From positions 127,902 to 191,901 of the forward strand of contig NW_017804442.1 in the NCBI RefSeq assembly GCF_001625305.1: DNA of 64,000 nucleotides, read 5' to 3'. The notes beneath the pieces were generated by a model. That model worked only from the letters and a program-made list of their open reading frames with translations, was not told the DNA's origin and did no database searches. Shown in pieces: positions 1 through 11,807 of the stretch; position 1 is the stretch's first letter; the number at the start of each line of letters is the position of its first letter. Source of the DNA: Branchiostoma belcheri. Lineage: Eukaryota; Chordata; Leptocardii; Amphioxiformes; Branchiostomatidae. The position numbers and the translations under genes are program-made.

Positions 1-469
1 CGTCGCAAAAGTAACCGAGGGCCTACTTTCGAAAGTACTTCAACAGTGACGCAGGAAGTACTTCAGCAGTGACGCAGGAAGTGTGCCGTGGCAGCTCCTT
101 GCTATTGAGCAATAAAACCAATGAATATCGTTACTTCTGTTGAAATTTGGAGTGAAAATAAATGCCAATAACTTCTGATTCCATTTTATTACGAAGGCAT
201 ATGATGTAACAAGAGATAATGTCAGACACATTCTATTCCTGTTATGATCTGTTGTATGAAGTTGGCAAGAGAGCCGTGCCGGCTGTTTTCCCTTGCCCTT
301 CGACATTCTGACACACAAATACAAGGTGTAACACACACAAGTACACGATGTAACACACACGTGGTGAACTGTGCGACGTAGTCTGAGGCAGGAGTTTATA
401 TATGCTCCCTATAACCCCCTTTTCCTGACCATCTGATGCACTGATCAGCACATGTGACGTCATAATCTT
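1..469. other. Upstream non-coding stretch, no gene recognised
   Basis: No coding exon can be supported here. The first 80 bases hold two direct copies of a unit of about 24 bases (acttcaRcagtgacgcaggaag). An AATAAA lies near position 110 and could end a gene that lies left of the window, but nothing else supports that. Short (CA)-rich stretches occur near 320-360. Confidence 0.4.
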
Positions 470-655
470 AGGCAGGTGCCTGTTCGGCCGCCCGACGGGT
501 CCCGGGCAGTGAGGTTACGGCGTCGCTTCGGCGTACTTCGCCGAACGGGGCCCGAAGTGTTTTTAACTCTGAGTTAAAATCGATTCGGCGACCGCGCGGG
601 GCCAAAAATAGGCCGGCAGCCGTCGGGAAGCCCGCCGGTCTCCGTCCAGGTCGGG
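470..655. repeat. GC-rich dispersed repeat just before the esterase start codon
   Basis: This block is far richer in G and C than its surroundings, with strings such as ggggcccgaa and gggccaaaaataggccgg. A clearly related block lies at about 24400-24810 inside intron 5 of P450-A, with the same order of CCCGGG-type motifs, 'gaggt(t/c)acggcgtc' and 'gggccccaaaatagcccgg'. It ends within a few bases of the ATG of the esterase gene, so the 5' leader of that gene is probably repeat-derived. The class of the repeat is not recognised. Confidence 0.5.
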
Positions 656-656
656 T

Positions 657-1068
657 ATGAGGTCGGTTGCCGTGTTCGCTGCTGCAGTGCTGTTCCTGGC
701 CTACTACTGTAATGAGCCTGTTCCAGACGGTGTCACCGACGCTGGGGCGTACCGTGCCATGGGGATATTCTTCAGGACACTGGGGCATGTGGTGAGAACT
801 TATTTATATAGGGCCTGTTGTATTCAGGACCATGCTTTATATCCAGAACCATGCTTTATACAGAACTGTGCTTTATCCAGAACCGTGCTTTATCCCAAAC
901 CGTGCTTTATCCTCAACCGTGCTATACCCAGAACTATGCTCAGACACGGTTCTGGATGGTCCACACGTATCCAGAACCGTGCCTGGGGCAAATCTACGGA
1001 GACTACTTACAACCGTGCTCTCTTTGTCTGTCTTTCGGTCTCTCTCTGTCTCTCTTTCTGTGCCTGTG

Positions 1069-1104
<36 letters not shown>

Positions 1105-3738
1105 ACTCTCTCTCCCTATCTCTCACTCTCTCGGTGTTTCAGGAATTCGCCGAAAGGTACGATTTCTGTTTCTTGTTGTTTGATTGTCTCCAGGCGAGAC
1201 TCGGCGAAAAGCTGGGGATTGCCAGAGAGCCGCACATCAGACGTGACGCCATATCCTTACTGACAAACGTCGCCAGGAGGTTCAAGTCCGACCACAGAAC
1301 CGGTCTGAAGGTCACGGACACGACATTCGACGGGGTCAAAGTTCGGATCTACGAGCCTGCTGCAGTTCAGGCGACCGACGCTAGGAGGACAGGCCTGGTG
1401 TTCTATCACGGGGGAGGATGGGCGGCACTGGCGATGGGTGAGGTCCAAGTACTGACATAGTTTCATTCGCTGAACACAGTCTGCGGGCGATACCGATTTT
1501 CTGCAGCATTGATAATTCTAAACGACTAGCTCAGACGTCGAAAATTTTGCTCTGTCAGAAATGCCTCTTGATGTCTCTTGACTATACACTTAGTTATATA
1601 GACTTACTACTATTTAGACTTAGTTCCTCACGTGCGAAGCACCTTGGGCAGCAAGTTTCCTTTACTCTGTTCGATCTTTGCCTAGAGTCTCAGCATCCGC
1701 AAGGAGCACCCCTCTATTTTCCATGTCTTTTTGAAAAGTGCGTCGCCATGTCAGCTTTATACTGTGATAAAAATTTGATTATTTGTTGTCCGAACATGTT
1801 GTGTTCAGATGACGTCGATGAGATGATGGCCCACATCGCAAAGCAGCTGGGCAACGTGCTTGTCGGAGTAGAGTGAGTATGACTTGCAAAAGATGTTATA
1901 TGTATGATCTTTAGTAGAAGTAGTTAGAGACGTCCATTTTTAATTCTGAGAATTGTGCTGGTACAGGTAGATACAGGAACAGCGAATCAATGCAAAATTG
2001 AAGACGAACATGATAGATCTAACGTTAGAAATGTGCAAAATATTCTTTTGAAAATGATTCTATTGGAAGGGTGGTTAGAGACTCCCCTTATTAATGTAAT
2101 AATCAAAAGCCTAAAGACGTCGGTGAAGGTTAGATATCTTGGTAATAACTAAGATACGCAAAAAAAAAACAGTTACTCAAGCAACTGGATATGATTTTGG
2201 AAACGGTCAGACAGAATTCTCCTGCAGTATCTTAGAATCACTGACGAAAGCTAATGGATGCTACCGGAAACGTCTGACCGTTTCCAAAATCATATCCAGT
2301 CGCTTGAGAACTGTTTTTTGGCGTAAAAGCCGAAACAGTTTATATTTTGTAGTTACCGATTGGCTCCCGAGTACCAGTTCCCCGCCAGTTTCGACGACTG
2401 CCTGGTCGCCACGAAGTTCTTCCTACGTCACACGGAGGACTACAACGTCGATCCAAAGCGCGTCGGCGTGGGCGGGGACAGCGCTGGCGGTAATCTGGCC
2501 GCTGCCGTCGCGATCGCCATGACGAAAGAAAAAGAGTTCCCAAAGTTGAAGGTCCAGACGTTGTTATACCCAGCTCTGCAGGCGTTTGACTTCAACACGG
2601 ACTCTTACAAGGACAGCGGACACCTAAACACTCTACCTACTGATCTCATGATCTCCTTCTGGCTGTGGTATCTGAACGACGATCTGTCGTCTTTCCACAC
2701 CTTAAAGGCCAACAACCACACCACAGAAGCACTGAAGAGGTCTGTATCTGTATAGCCGGTATAACCGCTCTTCGGCGTAACACACCAGCTTCTGTATCTG
2801 TATAGCCGGTATAACCGCCCTTCGGTGTAACACACCAGCTTCTGTATCTGTATAGCCGGTATAACCGCCCTTCGGCGTAACACACCAGCTTCGCAGGCAC
2901 GCGGCGCGGAGGCATCTGGCTACATTACATCAAAAGACTTGTTACACCTAACCCTTGAACTTACTATCTTACTCTAAACATTGTTTAACTTACTATCTTA
3001 CTCTAAACATTGTTTAAAGCTATCTAATGATAATGGCCCTACTGTACTTTACTGTACTGTATTGTACTTAGTGACAGCGAGTTCCAATCTGCGATAGTTC
3101 CAGGGAAAAATGAGTTAGTGAACACCTCAGTCCTTGGTTGACAACTCTGGTACTTGAAGGCATGGCTATTTCTTGTTCTTTTCTGAGCTAGTATTATGTA
3201 CTTAGTAGAAAGTAAGTCCACCAGTTCATTATTAATTGTGTACATCATACATAGTCTTGACATTTTTCTTCTGTCTTCCAGTGAGACCCACTGTAGGTTT
3301 CTTTTCAATTCCGTTGGTACGTTCACCAGTTTATTAGTCAATTTGTACATCATGGACATTTTTCATCTGTATTCCAGGTCACAGTATGCCGGGTACGTGA
3401 ACACCAACCTTAAGACCACCACCCCTGTGAGTAAGAACAACATCAAGTTTCCCGCCATAGACAGGATTGAGACGATTTTAGACCCTCGCTTTGCGCCACT
3501 GATGGCTGATGACGTAGATCTAAAGAAGATGCCGCCTACCTACGTCATGACGGTTGAGCATGACGTACTGAGGGATGACGGCGTCATGTACGCACGTCGG
3601 CTGGAGAAGCTTGGAGTGCCCGTCCGACATGACCACTACAAACACGGCTTCCATTGCTGCCTGCTCGATGTGAACGCGATAGACGTAGGAAGGGAGGCCA
3701 TGGAAAACTACGTGTCGTATCTCAAGAAAAATCTTTGA
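657..3738 (+). CDS. Arylacetamide deacetylase-like esterase/lipase (AADAC/HSL family), 5 coding exons, 396 aa
   Basis: The exons are 657-791, 1194-1437, 1809-1872, 2353-2739 and 3378-3738; all have GT-AG borders and join in phase to 396 codons plus stop, close to the roughly 400 aa usual in the family. The protein starts with a hydrophobic segment (residues 4-17) fitting a signal anchor, so the enzyme probably sits on the ER with a lumenal catalytic domain, as AADAC does. The oxyanion-hole motif HGGG is at 117-120, YRLAPE at 149-154, the nucleophile motif GDSAG at 189-193 (Ser191), the likely acid Asp339 in EHDVLRDDG, and the likely base His366 in HGFH. The family hydrolyses small esters, amides and some lipids; the substrate here is unknown. 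Intron 3 holds a palindromic MITE and intron 4 a LINE 3' end that begins at the splice donor. It is a neighbour of four P450 genes, a class of enzymes that often shares substrates with AADAC. Confidence 0.9.
820..1135. repeat. 18-bp minisatellite and (CT)n tract in esterase intron 1
   Basis: From 820 to about 940 a unit of about 18 bases, close to ccagaaccgtgctttat, repeats imperfectly about seven times. The inverse form (cacggttctggat) follows near 945. It is followed by a (CT)n run at 1030-1135. The same 'aggcacggttctggata' core recurs at about 30790-30860 and 39220-39480, so the minisatellite probably grew out of a dispersed element. Confidence 0.7.
2110..2330. mobile_element. Palindromic MITE in esterase intron 3
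   Basis: The arm from about 2166 (cagttactcaagcaactgga, then tgattttggaaacggtcagac) is mirrored by gtctgaccgtttccaaaatc, then a tccagt..cttgag..actgtttttt arm, ending near 2325. The same family lies at 16985-17190, and fragments are at about 29870-29945, 34680-34775 and 46805-46960. It ends only about 25 bases before the acceptor of exon 4. No transposase gene is present. Confidence 0.7.
2740..3360 (-). mobile_element. 5'-truncated LINE 3' end with three 50-bp terminal tandem units, in esterase intron 4
   Basis: Read on the minus strand, a broken reading frame (about 3290 down to 3060) carries a stretch with 'GTIADWNSL', the kind of F/WN-L motif seen near the C terminus of non-LTR reverse transcriptases. 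A short untranslated part follows, then exactly three 50-bp units (CACACCAGCT at 2781, 2831 and 2881) at the 3' end. Related tails are at 47643-47960 and 54190-54470, and bare units at 47041-47095 and 54963-55171. A CR1- or L2-like family is likely but not proven. Confidence 0.75.
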
Positions 3739-3760
3739 GTTCTTGTACAGTTTGTCCGTC

Positions 3761-3766
3761 AATAAA
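3761..3766 (+). other. Polyadenylation signal AATAAA of the esterase gene
   Basis: AATAAA lies 23 bases after the stop codon of the esterase reading frame and is followed by a T-rich stretch, the normal arrangement for a very short 3' UTR. Confidence 0.75.
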
Positions 3767-4365
3767 GTTTTTCCTTGAAGGACATTGATCTCTGTTATTA
3801 CTAGTATTCTATTAGTAATAATTCATAGGTGCATGTTTGTCTTGCAAGGATCAAAGATCCCGCTAGAGGGCGCCATGGCTTTGTTTGAAGGTTTGACATG
3901 TTTGTAGCTTTGATCAATGTCTGGGTAATGCATGAAGTAAACCCACGCGGTAAACGGTCTTGTATGTTGACTCAGAGCAAAATATCAAACGATCAGTCAC
4001 AAAGTTGAAAGTGAAGTAACATGGTACGGCAGCGTCCATATAGAGTCAACATGAGATGAAAAATGATTAATTTAAAAACGTTGCCATTTTCAAGGCAGCA
4101 GAAGCTATTATTATGTCAAGTTTGCCCCCTATTACCTGCATGTCTGTGTATGTGAAGGGGGGTATTATTACTATTATTACTATGTATATGTCACCGCGGT
4201 TTACTAAAATGACTTCCCTTGATGCCATTAGACAAATAAGGTCAGATAAAGGTGTTCAGTTGATGCATATTCACTGGTTTATTTCATACAGTTGAGGTGA
4301 CTCACACTACAAAATGTACAAAAATGAAAAATTCAAAATATACATGTATATATGGAAATAAAGTC

Positions 4366-4514
4366 TCATTCATTCATTCATTCATTCATTCATTCATTCA
4401 TTCATTCATTCATTCATTCATTCATTCATTCATTCATTCATTCATTCATTCATTCATTCATTCATTCATTCATTCATTCATTCATTCATTCATTCATTCA
4501 TTCATTCATTCATT
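4366..4514. repeat. (ATTC)n microsatellite
   Basis: About 37 uninterrupted copies of the tetramer attc lie between the esterase gene and the TNF-like gene. Apart from this array nothing was recognised between 3780 and 5025. Open frames reading FIHSFIHS here are artefacts of the repeat. Confidence 0.95.
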
Positions 4515-5025
4515 GTATATACATAAATATCTGCATTGAAAGACATCGTAAACTAGCTGCCCGGATGTCGTGGTCAATATTGTTTTCAAACAGATGAGTT
4601 CATGCCACCCCTGTTTGTTTGCTTGTTTGTCTTCTTTGGTTAAGCAACAGATATTGCATTGATAACAGCCAAGTGTATATACGTTTTTGCACCTTATCGG
4701 TTTTCAAGGCTGTACAAGAAGCAATGCTCAAAGCACAAAATTGTGCCATCTTGAGTAGCAGTACTGACTACTTCAGTTGTTGGTATGAACCGTGTGGGTT
4801 GTCGGCATTTAGTCAAAGTCTGTGTTGGATGGGTAAATACAAATTGTTTTGAGTCAGTCGGCATCAAAATGTACAGTGTCATTTTAAAACCACCAGCGGT
4901 AGTGACATTCACAATACGAATATCTCGAACTTGTCATATTGGTAGGTTTTGCTACTGCAATCTTTTAGTCTCAAATTCAACACTTTCAACGCCTCAAATT
5001 TACTTGGATTTTGGTCTGTGCCTTT

Positions 5026-7670
<2,645 letters not shown>

Positions 7671-7785
7671 GGTACGCTGATGTTAAGTGGTACAAAGAAA
7701 GAACGGTAAAGAGGGAGCTCTTCTACCCTTACACCCATTAGACTAAGCCTTCTAGGAAGGGGGCCCGTTTAACGGTACATTCCGC

Positions 7786-7792
7786 TTTTATA
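7786..7792 (-). promoter_or_regulatory. TATA box of the TNF-like gene
   Basis: Read on the minus strand the sequence is cctaTAAAAgcgg, a canonical TATAAAAG core 116 bases upstream of the start codon. This leaves room for a transcription start about 30 bases downstream and a leader of roughly 85 bases. Confidence 0.6.
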
Positions 7793-8055
7793 GGTGACAT
7801 GTTTACCACATTCCGACACGATTTACCAACTGGGGCTATCGGCGTGTGTAATTGCGCATGAGCTGAGCGATCTCTTCAGCATTGTTTATGGCGTTGTGAT
7901 GACAAATTGTAAATAGTTGTCAAGGGTCGGTTGGATCATGCTCAGAAATTGCAGCTGAGTCAGCGGGAGTTTTAAGGACTTTGTTAAGTTGGCGTGTGAT
8001 AAATTTTGGGCAACAGAAAACAGGTGACCACCAAAGATACATGACATTACGTATG

Positions 8056-8590
8056 GGCAACTTAGATGGTTCAGTCTATCCTCACAATGATAGTACCTAA
8101 TCCCTTGTCACTTAGCATTCACATTGCATTGGAGTTAATGTATTTATCTTTTTTTAAATATTCATCCCTTTCATCCTCTGGTGGATGTCAGCTGGACAAT
8201 GCACATCTCTCTCTGCGTCAGATCTAGTCTCTCACCCCTTACGCAAAGCAACTTGAGTTAGCCCTTTGGGGCCAAAAAGTTGCCCCTCACATTCACACAA
8301 AGCCTGTTTACCACTTCATTTTGCAGTACGCCAATGGTGCCTTTGCCTCCCGGACTGCGGTAAAGTTCCCGAAGGTACAGACTTGGTGAAGTGTTTGTCC
8401 GGCTCTCAGCGTTGATGAAGGCAGACTCGTAAACACTAGTGAAGTCATGGGGGATTTTACGGGCCATAAAAGGCGTAGGCGTTAGGCAAAGGATCACCTC
8501 TTTTATTCGACCGATGACAACATGATAAAAACATGAGGTGTAACGGTTCCTCTTTCTCTTTCGCAACTCATGAAAAGTTTGTCAGAGATC
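8056..8590 (-). mobile_element. Degraded LINE 3' end, copy 1
   Basis: This stretch shares its order of short motifs (ggcaacttagatgg, cacaatgatagtacctaa, gacaatgca, caaagcctgtttacc, acgccaat) with 8756-9310 and 9445-9700. On the minus strand an open frame (8566-8258) corresponds to the region that in copy 2 shows reverse-transcriptase C-terminal motifs. It lies in the intergenic space upstream of the TNF-like gene. Confidence 0.5.
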
Positions 8591-8755
8591 TCAGATATGT
8601 CAAAAATATGTATCTTTAGGATATCGCTGTAAACCACATTGTTATCTAACTGGGTTGGACAGTAAATTTCTAAAAAACGGAAAGCTGAATGAATTTTAGG
8701 GGACGACCAGGCAAGGTGATGAAGGGAAGAAGAATTGTACCGTGGGGGTAACTTG

Positions 8756-9310
8756 CGTGGGGGTAACTTAGATGGTGTAGTCTATTCTCACAATGACAGT
8801 ACCTAACCCGTTATATGTTGGTGTTACGATATTTATCTTTGCTGAATGCAGATTTCTCTCATCCTCGTGTTATTTAGACAATGCAATGGCCCTCGTCTCT
8901 GCCATAGATCCTGTGTCTTGCCTCTCTTCTCACTTATGGCAACTCGGGAAGGAAATGGACTTTACTGCTGTTTTTTTCTAACGGAGTGGTTCAATGCAAG
9001 GCCTATACGACCACTTCTCGGCATTGAACTAGAAGTTTGAGAGAAACATGGCTATGTCAAGAGATGGCGGTGAACGTTAGATTTGAAAGCCTGTAGATTG
9101 TAGGTTGGTGGGAAACACTTGTCAGGGAGGGAATTCCAAAGCTTGCCTCCACAGTAAAACAAAGCCTGTTTACCATTCTTTGCTATACGCCAATCGTGTG
9201 CCTGCATGTCCCCTGGACTTCGCCCGGTAAGCCCTGACGTTACATAGATAGTGAAAGTACATGCCTAGCGTGTAAACAGCTGTGGAATTGTATCTGTCAC
9301 CGTCAGCGTT
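8756..9310 (-). mobile_element. Degraded LINE 3' end, copy 2, with RT C-terminal motif
   Basis: Reading the minus strand from about 9180 to 9060 gives FYCGGKLWNSLPDK, then a frame ending QAFKSNVHRHLLT and stop. The KLWNSLP box is typical of the C-terminal end of non-LTR retrotransposon reverse transcriptases. The frame is broken further upstream, so the copy is dead. Confidence 0.7.
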
Positions 9311-9444
9311 TTTGCTTTGGCCTTTGTCCGCTGTTTGGACTAAACCTCCATGATCTGTCTAAGCTTTAAACTGTTGCGCAACTCACATTGCACTGAGCTA
9401 ACAATAGATATTGAGAAAATAAACATACGTGACATTGCATATGG

Positions 9445-9700
9445 GTTACTTAGAAGGCCTAGTCGACTCATAATGATAGTACCTAGTACATGTAATCCAT
9501 TTTCACTTCGCACTTTGGGGTTAAGATATTTAATATCTTTCTTGAATACAAATCTTTCTCATTTTCATGTTATTTGGACAATGCCTCTACTCTAATCCAG
9601 TCTCACCCCACATGCAAAGTAACTTTGGTTAGCCTTTTGTGGGAAAGAAATTATCTTTCACATTTAATCAATTTCTGTTTATCACTCATTTTTGCTGTTA
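9445..9700 (-). mobile_element. Degraded LINE 3' end, copy 3
   Basis: This is the third diverged copy in the same orientation. It shares the 'cataatgatagtacctag', 'gttatttggacaatgc' and 'agtaactttggttagcctttt' blocks with copies 1 and 2 but has lost the recognisable coding part. Three same-strand copies in 1.7 kb could be separate insertions or one duplicated region. Confidence 0.5.
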
Positions 9701-10051
9701 AGCAATAATAACGTGCTTTATTTATTTAATAAAATATTTAGTGCTTGGACTTCGGATGGTGACCGTGCCAGAAGGTAAACAAGTTGCCTATAAATGCGGA
9801 GTGTACCGTTAATCGGGTCCCCTTTCCCGAAGCCGAATGCTATGGGCGTACATGTAGAAGAGCCCCTTTTTTGCCGTCCTTTCTCTGTACCGCTTAACAC
9901 ACGACCAGGATAAAGAAAAAGATGCATGCGCATGCTTTATAATTGGGCATTGGTTTTTAATGTTAATGCGTGTTCACCTGATACTTACACTGTTTTGCGG
10001 ACGCCAGGCAATTTTTCTTTTAGAATTGTTTAGAGATATACAAAGTTGAAG

Positions 10052-10234
10052 ATGAGATCACGCATTCAGTATCATGTAAAACGGTATTCTCTACTGGTCC
10101 TCGTGTCCGTGGGTTTACTCTTCTATCGTCATGTGGAGTTAACCAATTACGCAATAGCGAGCCGTACTTCAACCGCCCGAAGGAACGACGAACAGGATCA
10201 ACTCAAGGGCACCTCATGTGAAGCCCTTTGCAAG
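10052..10234 (+). CDS. Possible first exon encoding a type II signal-anchor segment
   Basis: From the ATG at 10052, 61 codons run without stop to a good donor (caag|gtaaga). They encode a basic N terminus, a hydrophobic helix (about residues 13-24, SLLVLVSVGLLF) and a polar stretch ending in two cysteines. The exon ends in phase 0. It can join an acceptor at 10451-10452 (accag|ttgac) and then read in frame through 10453-10501 into the next gene, giving 137 aa with two hydrophobic segments. Alternatively it belongs to another gene or is not used. No family is recognised. Confidence 0.4.
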
Positions 10235-10479
10235 GTAAGACTTTAAAGAGAGTAGAAAACACGTGTTGCGAGAAACTTCAGTTTGCAGCAAAAGAATTAA
10301 TAGATTGCCGAGTATTGTCGTCGACAATCATTAACTCATATGCATGCATGTTCCGATCAAGGTTCTGACGAATTCGAAGCGGGCACCTTCATACTATTAT
10401 TCATTTCGTGCTAGTAGACCCTAGTAGACAAGTAGAGAAAAGGCAACACCAGTTGACAGCATCGGAGACTGACAAGACT

Positions 10480-11572
10480 ATGAAGTTGTCCCACAACCTC
10501 GGTAAGTCTTTTTGAATACTGAAAATTGGCCGAACTCAATGCCAGTACCGCGTCAGCGTTACAGCATTACTTAATTACTTGACAAAATCGTGTAAATGTG
10601 TTCAGTAACAAGGCATGTAACGAGTGTCAAAGCCTTTCTCATCAGACCACAAATATTCTTTTCATAAAGAAATAAATAAGAAACGAAAAGGAATAATTGT
10701 TATTGACGTTGATGGGCAGTGGAGGGATCTTGCAGTCGCCTGCACGGCAGCCGACCGATGATGATGATGATGAGGTTCTCATGTTTACTTTGAAAGGTTC
10801 ACGCGCGTGGAACAAAGATCAAAGTTCCCATATGAGAGTTGTTTCGCCGTACTTTGACCAGCCTGCCAGCTACTGTTCAAATACGGGCTCCCCCTCCCTT
10901 ACGGTCAACCCCAAAACAGACCAAAAAGGAAGGGCGGATACCATACTTACAAGCACAGACATCCCTCAAACTACCAACTGTTGTTGTGATGATTTGTTGA
11001 AGAACAGTGTATCATACTGGTAGACAATGCATTGGAGATCTGCTTAGACGCATTTTCAGGGTGGCGAATATATGTGACTAGGTGGAATTTTGTTAGTAGA
11101 CGTTAAATTCAAAATTATATGGTCACTGGTGTCATTGTTTTCCAACTTGTTTATATAGAAAACGGGCTACCGAGGGAAACATTCCAGAGGGGGCTTGCAG
11201 TTATGCTTGTTGTGGGAAGCATCCTGGCGGTCGGGTTCTTTTTGACAGCCGCTCACAGAGGTGAAACGCTTGGACATTTTTGTTACAATATACCATGAGA
11301 AACTCGTGACTCATCATTTGTATATAGTTGTATCATGACTATTTATATAGTTATTCAGGTCTATGCGTTTTTTTAACTTATGTAGGAAACATTCAGCCAG
11401 TGATAGGTTGAAGCCATGACATACTGCATGCACGTTCTCCTTACCATTTGCTAGCATATACTCGTATTTATACTTTCCAATTTTTATTTCAGATGAAAGA
11501 ACGACCCACCCGGTACAACCCGTTGACAACGACGGGCCCCATCACGGAGCGCCCCCTGTCTCCATGGCTTAG
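10480..11572 (+). CDS. Small single-pass membrane protein, 3 coding exons, 67 aa, family unknown
   Basis: The exons are 10480-10501, 11159-11260 and 11493-11572, with GT-AG borders and phases 1 and 1, giving 67 codons plus stop. After a short polar N terminus (MKLSHNLENGLPRE) comes one helix of about 21 hydrophobic residues (19-40, containing AVMLVVGSILAVGFFL). A Pro/His-rich tail follows, with VQPVDNDGPHHGAPP, and the protein ends in SMA. The arrangement resembles small integral membrane proteins, but I do not recognise an ortholog. The start is uncertain: the first exon stays open upstream of this ATG, so a longer form starting at 10052 is possible. An AATAAA lies 22 bases after the stop. 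Intron 2 (10502-11158) contains a 108-codon open frame that shows no sign of being real. Confidence 0.6.
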
Positions 11573-11594
11573 TATTGCATGATTTATATTGAAC

Positions 11595-11600
11595 AATAAA
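11595..11600 (+). other. Polyadenylation signal AATAAA of the small membrane protein gene
   Basis: AATAAA lies 22 bases after the stop codon, followed by a T- and G-rich stretch. It supports the 3' end of the gene model. Confidence 0.65.
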
Positions 11601-11807
11601 TGCCAGCAGATGCAAGTTTGGAAAAAAAATGCGCTTTAACCGTTTTAACAGTATATGATTCTCTACCAGATCTACATCACTTTTCGCTGCTTTTGTCTAG
11701 AATTTGGATGATCCATACCTATTCTGTGCAAACACATTTAACCATGTAAATGGAAGGCAGAAACTTATGCACGACTCGCTAAAATATCTATACCAGTTTC
11801 CGTTGCC

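Noticed and set aside
468-788. Minus-strand frame of 106 codons overlapping esterase exon 1
   Set aside because: It overlaps the GC-rich repeat and the real exon on the other strand, with no known domain.
4297-4597. Long frames reading FIHSFIHS
   Set aside because: They are translations of the (ATTC)n microsatellite.
10697-11023. Frame of 108 codons in intron 2 of the small membrane protein gene
   Set aside because: It begins at a non-ATG codon, contains a (GAT)n run, shows no domain and has no fitting splice sites.
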